A stretch of DNA of 20,043 nt from JBGPYB01 sp041493035 (GTDB lineage Bacteria > Acidobacteriota > Vicinamibacteria > Fen-336): NCBI GenBank assembly GCA_041493035.1, contig JBGPYB010000087.1, positions 1 to 20,043 on the forward strand. The letters run 5' to 3'. The notes beneath the pieces are model-generated. The model saw nothing but the letters and a program-made list of their open reading frames with translations. It searched no databases and had not been told where the DNA came from. Both the position numbers and the translations under genes were made by a program. Positions 1 to 7,247 of this stretch are shown one piece after another; the first letter of the stretch is position 1; every line of letters begins with the position of its first letter.

Positions 1-1149
1 AAGCTCTCGGCCATGCCCAACGCCGGCTCGCCGGCCATGGTCGAGGGACGCTACGTCTATCTCTGCACGCCGGAGTACATGGCGTCGTACGCGCGGCGCT
101 TCATCGGGGCCGGCGTCACCGTCGTCGGCGGCTGCTGTGGCACGACGCCGGCTCACATCAAGAACCTGGTCCGCTCGGTGAAGATGCTCCAGCCTACGAA
201 GGAATCCGTGACGGTGCTGCCTCCGGTTCGGGCCAAGGAAGCACCGGCGCCGATTCCGCGCGAGGAGAAGAGCCCCCTTGCGAAGAAGTTGGGCAAGAAA
301 TTCGTGGTGTCGGTGGAGCTGGATCCGCCGAAGGGCGCGGACCCAGTCGGGGTCATCGAGAAGGCCCTGAACTGCAAAGAGCATGAAGTCGACGCCATCA
401 ACGTCGCCGACGGTCCGCGCGCCTCGGCGCGCATGAGCGCCCAGGCTCTCTGTGTCCTCATGCAGAGCCGCGTCGGCATCGACTCGATCCTCCACTACAC
501 CTGCCGCGACCGGAACCTCCTCGGGATCCAGTCGGACCTTCTTGGGGCCTACGCCCTCGGCCTGCGCAACGTCCTCGCGATCACGGGCGACCCGCCCAAG
601 CTCGGGGACTACCCGGACGCCACGGCGGTGTACGACGTCGACTCGATCGGCCTCATCCGGATCATGGACCACCTGAACCACGGCTGCGACCTGGCCGGGA
701 ACCTGATCGGTCCTCCTCTCGGGATCCACATCGGCTGCGGCGCCGACCCGAGCAAGCCCGACATGGAGAAGGAAGTCCGGCGCCTCGAGGAGAAGGTCAA
801 GGCCGGAGCCGAGTACATCATGACGCAGCCGGTCTACGACCCCAAGACCGTGGAACAGTTTCTCGGGATGATCCGCCATCTGAAGACGCCGGTGCTCGTT
901 GGGATCCTCCCGCTCTACTCCCACCGGAACGCCGAGTTCCTCCACAACGAAGTGCCGGGGATGATCATCCCGGCCGACATCCGGGATCGGATGCAGCGTG
1001 CCGGCTCCGGGGAGCAGGCTCACGCCGAAGGCGTGCGCATCGCCCAGGAGGCGCTCCTGGCCGCCAAGGACCTGGCCCAGGGCGTCTACATCATGCCCCC
1101 GTTCAACAAGGTCGACCTGGCGGTGCGGGTCATCGAGGTCCTTCAGTAG
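1..1149 (+). CDS. Bifunctional homocysteine S-methyltransferase / 5,10-methylenetetrahydrofolate reductase, 3' part
   Basis: Two fused one-carbon enzymes; the window holds only the last 382 codons, read in frame from base 1. The first ~60 residues are the end of the homocysteine S-methyltransferase barrel and carry GGCCGTTP, the paired zinc-binding cysteines that activate homocysteine. A charged, Pro-rich linker (about 65-95) leads into the flavin-dependent MetF-type reductase barrel, which starts near FVVSVELDPPKG. Typical reductase motifs are TGDPPK followed by GDYPDATAVYDVDS, MTQPVYD and PVLVGILPL. The reductase reduces methylene-THF to methyl-THF, feeding methionine synthesis in the cytoplasm. 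The layout matches the B. subtilis YitJ-type fusion, about 610 residues long, so roughly a third is missing upstream of the window. The gene ends 19 nt from the convergent GH16 gene. The fusion identity is secure; substrate preference is not visible. Confidence 0.93.
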   Translation, partial: KLSAMPNAGSPAMVEGRYVYLCTPEYMASYARRFIGAGVTVVGGCCGTTPAHIKNLVRSVKMLQPTKESVTVLPPVRAKEAPAPIPREEKSPLAKKLGKKFVVSVELDPPKGADPVGVIEKALNCKEHEVDAINVADGPRASARMSAQALCVLMQSRVGIDSILHYTCRDRNLLGIQSDLLGAYALGLRNVLAITGDPPKLGDYPDATAVYDVDSIGLIRIMDHLNHGCDLAGNLIGPPLGIHIGCGADPSKPDMEKEVRRLEEKVKAGAEYIMTQPVYDPKTVEQFLGMIRHLKTPVLVGILPLYSHRNAEFLHNEVPGMIIPADIRDRMQRAGSGEQAHAEGVRIAQEALLAAKDLAQGVYIMPPFNKVDLAVRVIEVLQ

Positions 1150-1168
1150 GCGCTACCGCCGCCGGGTT

Positions 1169-2116
1169 CTACTGTCCCGGGTCCGGGGAGTACTTCGCCC
1201 AGTCGATGCGCATCTCCGAATCCGCGGCGGGGAAGTCCGCGGGGCCGCCGGAGCCGAACCAGTGGGAGTCCGGATGCCAGACGTTGAACAGCCAGGCGGC
1301 GGGGCGCTGGGGGATGTAGCGTGCGTCGGCGTAGTCCCAGAGCGTCACCTCCTGGCCGTCCAGGACGATGAAGAACCGCAGGCGCGCCGGGTGCCAGTCG
1401 AAGCCCATCTCGTAGAAGGCGTCGGGATCGGGGAAGCCCGGATGCACCAGCTCGCGTGACCGGCCCCGGAGGACGACGCCGTATTCGTGGTCGGAGGGGG
1501 AGTCAAAGTACTCGCCGGTCGCGAGATCGAGCGCGCGGGTCCACTTGAGGAAGCGCTCGGGCGCCGCCTGATAGTCGGTCCACGTCGTCAGGGAAATGAC
1601 GTTGGGGGTGCCGCACAGGATCTCGATGTCGATCTCGGAGTTGTCGGGGATTCCGTTGCCGTTCGCGTCGCTGCCGTCGTTGAAATAGGTGAAGAAGCCG
1701 TTCACGACCTCTTCGTTCGGGCGGCACGCGGCGAGGTGAAGGCGCGCCCGGAAGGTCCCGTAGAGGTGTTGGCGTTTCGAGTCGATCTCCGTCGCAAAGC
1801 CTGGTCCCACGCGCTGGTTGCCCGGAAGGCCCGGAGCCCCGGCGAATACGAGGGCCGCCACGGCGTCGTCCGTCGCTCGTGTGTCGGCCACGCCGAAGGC
1901 GACGTGGCCGCCAGAGTGGGCGGTCCGCGTCCACTGGCCGTCGTCCCCGGCGAACTGGCTGGACCACGCGCCGGTGGTGGGCGGCGGAGAGGGAGGAGGC
2001 GGCGTCGAAGGCGTCTGCATCGGGGGTGTGTTGGAGCCGCAGCCGGCAAGCAGGCCGGTCAACAGGGCCGCAGCGCCCCAGCGGTCCCTTCCATGCGCCA
2101 AGTGAGTGCCGTCCAC
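1169..2116 (-). CDS. Secreted lipoprotein with a glycoside hydrolase family 16-like (laminarinase/lichenase fold) domain
   Basis: A 315-residue predicted lipoprotein. The N-terminus has a short basic and hydrophobic segment ending in LLAGC (lipidated Cys26), then a Pro/Thr-rich linker (31-48) typical of surface-anchored enzymes. The rest reads as a beta-sandwich. EIDIE at 161-165 matches the GH16 catalytic signature ExDxE, with E161 as nucleophile and E165 as acid/base. FDWHPARLRFFIVLDGQEV (239-257) is the conserved GH16 strand after the active site. The likely role is hydrolysis or transglycosylation of beta-1,3/1,4-glucans or galactans outside the cell; the substrate cannot be told from sequence. 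Just before the active site is a calcium-loop-like stretch (D-A-N-G-N-G-I-P-D, 150-158). The start is uncertain: GTG at 2116 gives the listed length, but TTG at 2101 would give a more compact signal peptide (M-A-H-G-R-D-R-W). It is transcribed divergently from the VWA gene. Confidence 0.8.
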   Translation of the reverse strand: MDGTHLAHGRDRWGAAALLTGLLAGCGSNTPPMQTPSTPPPPSPPPTTGAWSSQFAGDDGQWTRTAHSGGHVAFGVADTRATDDAVAALVFAGAPGLPGNQRVGPGFATEIDSKRQHLYGTFRARLHLAACRPNEEVVNGFFTYFNDGSDANGNGIPDNSEIDIEILCGTPNVISLTTWTDYQAAPERFLKWTRALDLATGEYFDSPSDHEYGVVLRGRSRELVHPGFPDPDAFYEMGFDWHPARLRFFIVLDGQEVTLWDYADARYIPQRPAAWLFNVWHPDSHWFGSGGPADFPAADSEMRIDWAKYSPDPGQ

Positions 2117-2143
2117 AGCTCGGCAGTCTAACAGCCCAGGGTC

Positions 2144-2154
2144 TGTGATATATC
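2144..2154. promoter_or_regulatory. A+T-rich patch between divergent genes, candidate promoter
   Basis: TGTGATATATC is the only A+T-rich run in the gap between the divergent GH16 and VWA genes. It holds -10-like hexamers on both strands, but I found no convincing -35 box at the right distance for either gene. This is weak evidence resting on position and composition. Confidence 0.25.
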
Positions 2155-2214
2155 CCCTTCCCTTCTCCGGGATTTCGCCTAGAATGCCCTCACGTCCTCG
2201 CCTGGGGGGGTGCG

Positions 2215-3138
2215 TTGGGGACTCGCGGATTGGCTCTCGCGTTCTGGGGCCTCGGCGCTATCGTCGCCGCCGGGGACAAAGAAGCTGCGCTCCCGACGTT
2301 CTCGGCGGGTGCCGAGGTCGTCAACCTCACGGTCACCGTCCGTGACCTCCACGGGCAACTCGTCGCCGATCTGACCCCGGACGATTTCGCCGTCTTCGAG
2401 GACGGACGTCCACAGAACGTCCAGCTCTTCGCCCCCGCCGTGAAGCCGGGCCAAGAAGAAGCCCTTGCCCTGGATCTGGGCCTGCTCCTCGACACGAGCG
2501 AGAGCATGGCCAACGAGATCAAGCTCACCCAGGAGGCGGCCACCCGCTTTCTCGAGGCCATCCCGAGGGCCCGCGACCTTCTGACCGTCTTCTTTGATCA
2601 GGACATCCGCATCTCCCGCTACGACAGCGAGCACCAGCAGGGTCTTTTCGAGCGCATCCTGAAGACGCACGCCACCGGCAACACGGCGCTCTACGATGCC
2701 GTTGCCGTGTATCTGTCCCGGGTGCAGGATTCGGGAGGACGCAAGGTCCTCGTCATACTGACCGACGGCGAGGACACCACGAGCGCACTCAGCCTGACCC
2801 AGGTGATGCGGCTCGTCCGCTCGAGCCCGGTGACGATCTATCCCATCGCCTTTTCCGGGGAGTACCTCCTCGGGAGCAACCGCGCGGTCTCCGCCCGTTC
2901 TTTCCTGAGGTCACTGGCAGAAATGACCGGCGGTGCCGTCTTCGCCCCGTCCGCGTCGAAGGACCTGTCGGGGATCTACGAGAAGATCCTCGACGAGTTG
3001 TCGGCCCAGTACGTCCTGGGATTCACCTCTGACAACCTCAAGCGTGACGGCAAGCTGCGCAGGCTCCGGGTCGACGTCAAGCGCAGGGACCTGAAGGTCC
3101 ACCACCGCCTCGCCTATTACGGTCCCAGAGACCGCTAG
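2215..3138 (+). CDS. Exported von Willebrand factor A-domain protein (Acidobacterial VWFA-related type)
   Basis: A 307-residue protein with an N-terminal hydrophobic segment (residues 6-19, signal peptide or anchor). A beta-rich stretch follows (about 30-75) containing VNLTVTVRDLHG and DFAVFEDG, the hallmark of the VWFA-related family expanded in Acidobacteriota. The A domain begins with LLLDTSESM: D93, S95 and S97 form the DxSxS metal-ion-dependent adhesion site. TGNTALYDAV supplies the MIDAS threonine and LTDGED (182-187) the later aspartate. Such proteins bind ligands or partners through a divalent metal outside the cytoplasm; the partner is unknown. The open frame begins at a TTG (2215) with no good ribosome site and a signal peptide lacking most of its basic region. 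An ATG at 2184 lies one frame away, separated by a run of seven Gs (see findings), so the real start may be 2184. It converges on lpxD. Confidence 0.85.
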   Translation: MGTRGLALAFWGLGAIVAAGDKEAALPTFSAGAEVVNLTVTVRDLHGQLVADLTPDDFAVFEDGRPQNVQLFAPAVKPGQEEALALDLGLLLDTSESMANEIKLTQEAATRFLEAIPRARDLLTVFFDQDIRISRYDSEHQQGLFERILKTHATGNTALYDAVAVYLSRVQDSGGRKVLVILTDGEDTTSALSLTQVMRLVRSSPVTIYPIAFSGEYLLGSNRAVSARSFLRSLAEMTGGAVFAPSASKDLSGIYEKILDELSAQYVLGFTSDNLKRDGKLRRLRVDVKRRDLKVHHRLAYYGPRDR

Positions 3139-3158
3139 GCCGTAGCCCTCTCCGCTCT

Positions 3159-3195
3159 CTCCACGCCGCTTCTCCGTGTCTCCGCGCCTCCGTGG
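3159..3195. repeat. Dispersed intergenic repeat of the 'CACGGAGGCACGGAGACACGG' kind
   Basis: The short gap between the convergent VWA and lpxD genes is an imperfect tandem of CTCCGTG/CTCCGCG units (TCTCCGTGTC, TCCGCGCCTC, CGTGG); on the minus strand it reads CCACGGAGGCGCGGAGACAC. I recognise this as a short repeat scattered in intergenic spaces of many high-GC environmental bacterial genomes. Its function is unknown. The pattern is clear here, but only one copy lies in the window, so calling it dispersed rests on recollection. Confidence 0.45.
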
Positions 3196-3208
3196 TCGTC
3201 CGTTTCCG

Positions 3209-4243
3209 TCAGACGGACGTGGGCGGCTTGCCGGCCAGCAACTCCGCCACGCGGCGTTCCAGCTCTCTGAGACGCTTTTGCAGCTCGGGCAGCTTGGCGA
3301 AGACCACGCTCGCCTTGAGCCACGAGCGGTTGTCGATGGCGGGGTAGCCGGAGATGAGCGCCCCCGCTGGCACGTCGTTCGGTATCCCGGTCTGCGCGGT
3401 CGCGATGACGCCGTCGCCGATGGTGAGATGCCCCGCGACACCCACCTGCCCCGCCAGGGTCACGCGATCGCCGACCTTCGTGCTGCCCGCGATCCCGACC
3501 TGCCCCGCGAGCACGGTGTCCTCGCCGATCACCACCGAGTGGCCGACCTGGACCAGGTTGTCGATCTTGGTCCCGCGACCGATGCGCGTCTCCTTGAGGG
3601 CCGCGCGGTCGATGGCCACGAGGGCGCCGATCTCCACGTCGTCCTCGATCACGACGATCCCGACCTGCGGGATCTTTTCGTAGTGCCCGCCGCTGTCTTT
3701 CGCGAAGCCGAAGCCGTCGCTCCCGATCACAGCTCCGTTCTGGACCACCACGCGGTTGCCCAGCCGGCAGCCTTCTCGGACTTGCACGCTCGAGTGAAGG
3801 ACGCAATCGTCGCCGACGTCGACGCCCGGGTACAGGACTACGTGCGGGTGCACCACTGTTCGAGCCCCGAGTCGCACGCCGGCCCCGACCACGGCGAGGG
3901 GACCGATGTGCACTCCCTCGCCGAGGGTGGCCCCTTCGTCGACCATGGCCGACGGATGGACTCCGGCGAGAGGGTGTGGCCTTGGATGGAGAGCCTTGAG
4001 AGCCTGCGCGAAGGCCAGGTACGGGTTCTCGGTGAGGAGGCTTGGGAGAGGGGTCTCGATGTCCGGCGAGACGATGACGGCCGTGGCGCGCGTCGTTGCG
4101 AGGCGGGCGACGTAGCGTGAGTTGGAAACGAACGTCAGGTCGCCGGGTCCCGCGTCATCGATTCCGGCTACCCGCACGACGTCCACGCCCCCGTCGCCGC
4201 GGACCTCACAACCGAGGCGTGCGGCGAGGTCGCGGAGGATCAC
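3209..4243 (-). CDS. lpxD: UDP-3-O-acylglucosamine N-acyltransferase (LpxD)
   Basis: Third step of lipid A synthesis: adds a 3-hydroxyacyl chain from acyl-ACP to the 2-amino group of UDP-3-O-acylglucosamine in the cytoplasm. The protein has 344 residues, close to the 341 of E. coli. Residues 1-95 are the uridine-binding domain (AGPGDLTFVSNSRYV). About 95-305 is a left-handed beta-helix of hexapeptide repeats, including VHPSA, GSDGFGFA (174-181) and NLVQVGHSVVIG. H235 in that last motif aligns with the catalytic His239 of E. coli. A helical tail (318-338) ends the protein. I set the start at GTG 4243: it overlaps the stop of the upstream bactofilin gene by 4 nt (GTGA), implying translational coupling, and the open frame further upstream is only the shadow of that gene. 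The usual neighbours fabZ and lpxA are absent; the chain length used is not visible. Confidence 0.95.
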   Translation of the reverse strand: MILRDLAARLGCEVRGDGGVDVVRVAGIDDAGPGDLTFVSNSRYVARLATTRATAVIVSPDIETPLPSLLTENPYLAFAQALKALHPRPHPLAGVHPSAMVDEGATLGEGVHIGPLAVVGAGVRLGARTVVHPHVVLYPGVDVGDDCVLHSSVQVREGCRLGNRVVVQNGAVIGSDGFGFAKDSGGHYEKIPQVGIVVIEDDVEIGALVAIDRAALKETRIGRGTKIDNLVQVGHSVVIGEDTVLAGQVGIAGSTKVGDRVTLAGQVGVAGHLTIGDGVIATAQTGIPNDVPAGALISGYPAIDNRSWLKASVVFAKLPELQKRLRELERRVAELLAGKPPTSV

Positions 4244-4653
4244 CCCGCGGGGGTCCCGGCCGCGGGCTTGGCGGGCGGGATGGGGGTTGCGGTCTTGGCC
4301 GGCGGTGCCGGCGGAGCCGCCACCGCCACCTTTCGGCTCTCCCCCGAGCTCACCGCGCCGTTCATCTGGGCTCCTTCGCGGACCGAAAGCATCTTCGCGT
4401 CGAAGGTCCCGGTCACCCGGGCCTTCTCGAGGAGAGTGAGGCGCTCGGCGACGAGCTCCCCCTTGAACTCCCCCGCGATCTCGGCCGTGTCGGCGATCAC
4501 CTTGGCCTCGACGACGCTCCCTTCGCCGAGGACGAGGCGGCCTTTGATCTCGATGTCGCCCTTGAAGCGGCCCAGGATCCGGGCGTCCTTGCCCGAAAGG
4601 GTCCCTTCGAAGCGGGCGTCGGTGTCGATGAGCGTTCCCTTTTCGGCGTCCAT
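4240..4653 (-). CDS. Bactofilin (polymer-forming cytoskeletal protein)
   Basis: A 137-residue bactofilin. The core (about 5-105) is a run of short beta repeats rich in alternating hydrophobic and charged residues with regularly spaced Gly (FEGTLSGKD, RFKGDIEIKG, GEFKGELVAE, VTGTFDAKML), as expected for the DUF583 right-handed beta-helix. The tail (about 108-137) is low-complexity Ala/Pro/Lys and probably disordered. Bactofilins polymerise without nucleotide into filaments or membrane-associated patches that position cell-wall and polar proteins. The ATG at 4653 follows a G-rich ribosome site (AGGGGGG). The stop overlaps the GTG of lpxD by 4 nt, so the two are co-translated, which is an unusual pairing. 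It is transcribed divergently from uvrB. Confidence 0.9.
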   Translation of the reverse strand: MDAEKGTLIDTDARFEGTLSGKDARILGRFKGDIEIKGRLVLGEGSVVEAKVIADTAEIAGEFKGELVAERLTLLEKARVTGTFDAKMLSVREGAQMNGAVSSGESRKVAVAAPPAPPAKTATPIPPAKPAAGTPAG

Positions 4654-4752
4654 CAGCCCCCCCTGGCAGAGAAGGGCCCATTGTAGCCCACCTGGCGGAA
4701 GACCCTTACGACCGGACCTCCGGCGCCCCGGGGCCTTGTATCATCGAAGGCT

Positions 4753-6792
4753 ATGCGCGCACGTCCCGAAGAGCCACGCTTGGCCCCCGCCCTTGCCGAC
4801 ACGCCGTTCCGGATCGAGAGCAACTTCGAGCCCAAAGGCGACCAGCCCCGGGCCATCGAGGAACTGGTCACCGGGCTCGAGCGCGGCGACAAGCACCAGG
4901 TCCTGCTCGGCGTCACCGGCAGCGGCAAGACGTTCACCATCGCGTCGGTGCTGGCCAAGGTCAACAGGCCGGCCCTCATCCTGGCGCACAACAAGACCCT
5001 GGCGGCCCAGCTCTACCAGGAGTTCAAGGGCTTCTTCCCGAGCCACGCCGTCGAGTACTTCGTCTCCTACTACGACTACTACCAGCCCGAGGCCTACGTC
5101 CCCCAGTCGGATACCTACATCGAGAAGGAAGCCACCATCAACCAGGAGATCGACCGGCTCCGCCTCTCGGCGACGCGCAGCCTCTTCGAGCGCCGCGACG
5201 TCGTCATCGTGGCGTCGGTCTCCTGCATCTACGGCCTCGGTTCCCCCGAGGCCTACTACGGGATGCTCCTGTTCATCCGCCAGGGGGACACCCTCGATCG
5301 CCGAGAGATCCTCTCCAAGCTCGTCGACGCGCGCTACGACCGCAACGACTACGACCTGAAGCGCGGCACCTTCCGCGTCCGCGGCGACGTCGTCGAGATC
5401 GTTCCAGCGTACGAGGAGACGGGCATTCGCATCGAGCTGTTCGGCGACGAGGTGGAGGCCATCACCTCGTTCGACCCGCTCACAGGCAAGCCCCTCTCGA
5501 AGCTGGCGCAAGTGGCCATCTACCCGTCGAGCCACTACGTCACGCCGCGACCGCGGCTCGTGGACGCCATCCGCTCCATCGAGGAAGAGCTGCCGGGGCG
5601 CAAGGCGGTCCTCGAGCGGGAGGGGAAGCTTCTCGAGGCCCAGCGTCTGACTCAGCGGACGATGTTCGATCTCGAGATGCTGCGGGAGACGGGCCACTGC
5701 CACGGCATCGAGAACTACTCCCGCCACCTCTCGGGACGGGCTCCGGGAGAACCGCCTCCGACGCTTCTCGACTACCTGCCCAAAGGCTGCCTGATGGTGA
5801 TCGACGAGAGCCACCAGAGCGTCCCCCAGGTCCGCGGCATGTATCACGGCGACCAGCAGCGCAAGGGAACCCTGGTGGAGTACGGGTTCCGCCTCCCGTC
5901 GGCTCTCGACAACCGCCCCCTGAACTTCGAGGAGTTCGAGGCCCGCATGGGTCAGGCTATCTACGTGTCGGCGACACCCGGCCCGTACGAGCTACAGAAG
6001 GCCGGGGGCGTCGTGGTCGAGCAGGTGATTCGGCCGACGGGGCTCAAGGATCCGCAGGTCGAAGTGCGCCCGGTCAAAGGGCAGGTGGATGACTTGCTGG
6101 CCGAGATCCGCACCCGCGCGACGCGGGGCGAGCGCGTCCTCGTCACGACGCTCACGAAGCGCATGGCCGAGGACCTGACCGAGTACTATCACGACCTCGG
6201 CGTCCGTGTGCGCTACCTCCACTCGGACATCGAGACCCTGGAGCGTGTGCGCATCCTCCGCGACCTGCGGAAGGGGGAGTTCGACGTCCTCGTCGGCATC
6301 AACCTCCTCCGGGAAGGGCTGGACCTCCCCGAGGTCTCCCTCGTGGCCATTCTCGACGCCGACAAGGAGGGCTTTCTGCGCTCGGCCGGGTCGCTCATCC
6401 AGACCATGGGCCGCGCCGCCCGGAACCTCGCAGGAACCGCGATCCTCTACGCCGACAAGGAAACCGACTCCATGAGGAAGGCCATGGGGGAGACGAATCG
6501 CCGCCGGGTGATCCAGGAGACCTACAACGCCGAGCACGGCATCACCCCCGAGAGCATCCAGAAGAGCATCGGGGACATCCTGTCGTCGGTCTATGAGGCC
6601 GACTACGTGGCGGTCCCGGAGGTCGCCGAAGCCCCGGAGGAGCGCTACCGCACGATCGACGACCTCGACAAGGAGATCAAGGTCCTCGAGAAGCAGATGC
6701 GCGAGGCGGCCAAGGCCCTGGAGTTCGAGAAGGCCGGCGAGATCCGCGACCGGATCAAGATGCTCCGAGCCAGGGAGTTCGGGCTCACGTAG
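4753..6792 (+). CDS. uvrB: Excinuclease ABC subunit B (UvrB)
   Basis: Helicase-like core of nucleotide excision repair: takes over damaged DNA from UvrA, opens the strands and recruits UvrC. At 679 residues it is full length (E. coli 673). Walker A is GVTGSGKT (53-60). The beta-hairpin that clamps the damaged strand contains the tyrosine run YYDYYQPEAY (106-115). Walker B/DEAD-like is DESH (351-354), and GRAARN near the end of helicase motif VI is intact. The C-terminal UVR motif (about 636-677, DDLDKEIKVLEKQMREA...) is the coiled coil that contacts UvrC. The ATG at 4753 follows GAAGG. A -10-like TATCAT lies only 8 nt upstream of it; no SOS box is evident by eye in the 99-nt divergent gap with the bactofilin gene. 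Every key residue I checked is present. Confidence 0.98.
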   Translation: MRARPEEPRLAPALADTPFRIESNFEPKGDQPRAIEELVTGLERGDKHQVLLGVTGSGKTFTIASVLAKVNRPALILAHNKTLAAQLYQEFKGFFPSHAVEYFVSYYDYYQPEAYVPQSDTYIEKEATINQEIDRLRLSATRSLFERRDVVIVASVSCIYGLGSPEAYYGMLLFIRQGDTLDRREILSKLVDARYDRNDYDLKRGTFRVRGDVVEIVPAYEETGIRIELFGDEVEAITSFDPLTGKPLSKLAQVAIYPSSHYVTPRPRLVDAIRSIEEELPGRKAVLEREGKLLEAQRLTQRTMFDLEMLRETGHCHGIENYSRHLSGRAPGEPPPTLLDYLPKGCLMVIDESHQSVPQVRGMYHGDQQRKGTLVEYGFRLPSALDNRPLNFEEFEARMGQAIYVSATPGPYELQKAGGVVVEQVIRPTGLKDPQVEVRPVKGQVDDLLAEIRTRATRGERVLVTTLTKRMAEDLTEYYHDLGVRVRYLHSDIETLERVRILRDLRKGEFDVLVGINLLREGLDLPEVSLVAILDADKEGFLRSAGSLIQTMGRAARNLAGTAILYADKETDSMRKAMGETNRRRVIQETYNAEHGITPESIQKSIGDILSSVYEADYVAVPEVAEAPEERYRTIDDLDKEIKVLEKQMREAAKALEFEKAGEIRDRIKMLRAREFGLT

Positions 6793-6796
6793 CCGT

Positions 6797-7247
6797 TCAG
6801 GCCTCGGGCCCCGGCTTGACGACGCTCAACGGCCCCGTGGCATCGGCGGCGATCTCGGCGGCCAGATGGCGCCGGGCCACGTCGATGGCGTGGTCGAACT
6901 CCTGGGTCCAGCGGAAACGTCTCGATCCAAGCCCGCACACCCTGGAGGCGGGCCAAGGCCAGGCAATCGGCGGAGTCGGCGGCGGTTCCCCAGCCCACGC
7001 CCATGCGCGTGCCCACGGCCACATGGGTGACGCCGGCGCCGACCGCGTCGACTGTGCCCGCCACCTCGTGGCCGGGGACCCTGGGGTACTGGACTCCGGG
7101 CCAAAGACCGTCCTTGACGAGGTGGTCGCTGTAACAGACGCCGCAGGCCGCGACCTTCAGACGAACCTGCCCCGACCCAGGCTGGGGCCGGTCCCTCGTC
7201 ACGATGTCGAAGTTCTTTTTCGGGGACGTGGCGACCGCGGCTCTCAT
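6797..7247 (-). pseudogene. Zinc-dependent alcohol dehydrogenase remnant, internally deleted and frameshifted
   Basis: The first ~85 residues from ATG 7247 are the GroES-like N-domain of a medium-chain zinc alcohol dehydrogenase: ACGVCYSDH carries the catalytic zinc Cys, and PRVPGHEVAGTVDAVG the second ligand His-Glu. After VGTRMGVGWG, the structural-zinc cysteines and the whole NAD-binding Rossmann domain are missing. The frame runs almost directly into GVRAWIETFPLD, which resembles the C-terminal end of these enzymes. The frame is then lost; shifting by one base at a GGG run (6904-6906) resumes a plausible coding frame (QEFDHAIDVARRHLAAEI) that stops at 6797. An intact enzyme has about 340 residues, this at most about 150, so dehydrogenase activity is very unlikely. 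The ATG overlaps the stop of the upstream sorbosone dehydrogenase gene by one base (TGATG), suggesting the intact gene was once part of that operon. Confidence 0.7.

Noticed and set aside
3205..3217. TCCGTC-A-GACGGA inverted repeat at the lpxD stop codon
   Set aside because: As RNA it gives only a 5-bp stem with a 3-nt loop and no T-tract; it overlaps the coding end and is too weak to call a terminator.
4244..4681. N-terminal extension of the lpxD frame up to 4681
   Set aside because: It is Arg/Gly/Pro-rich and overlaps the bactofilin gene in another frame; LpxD homology begins exactly at GTG 4243.
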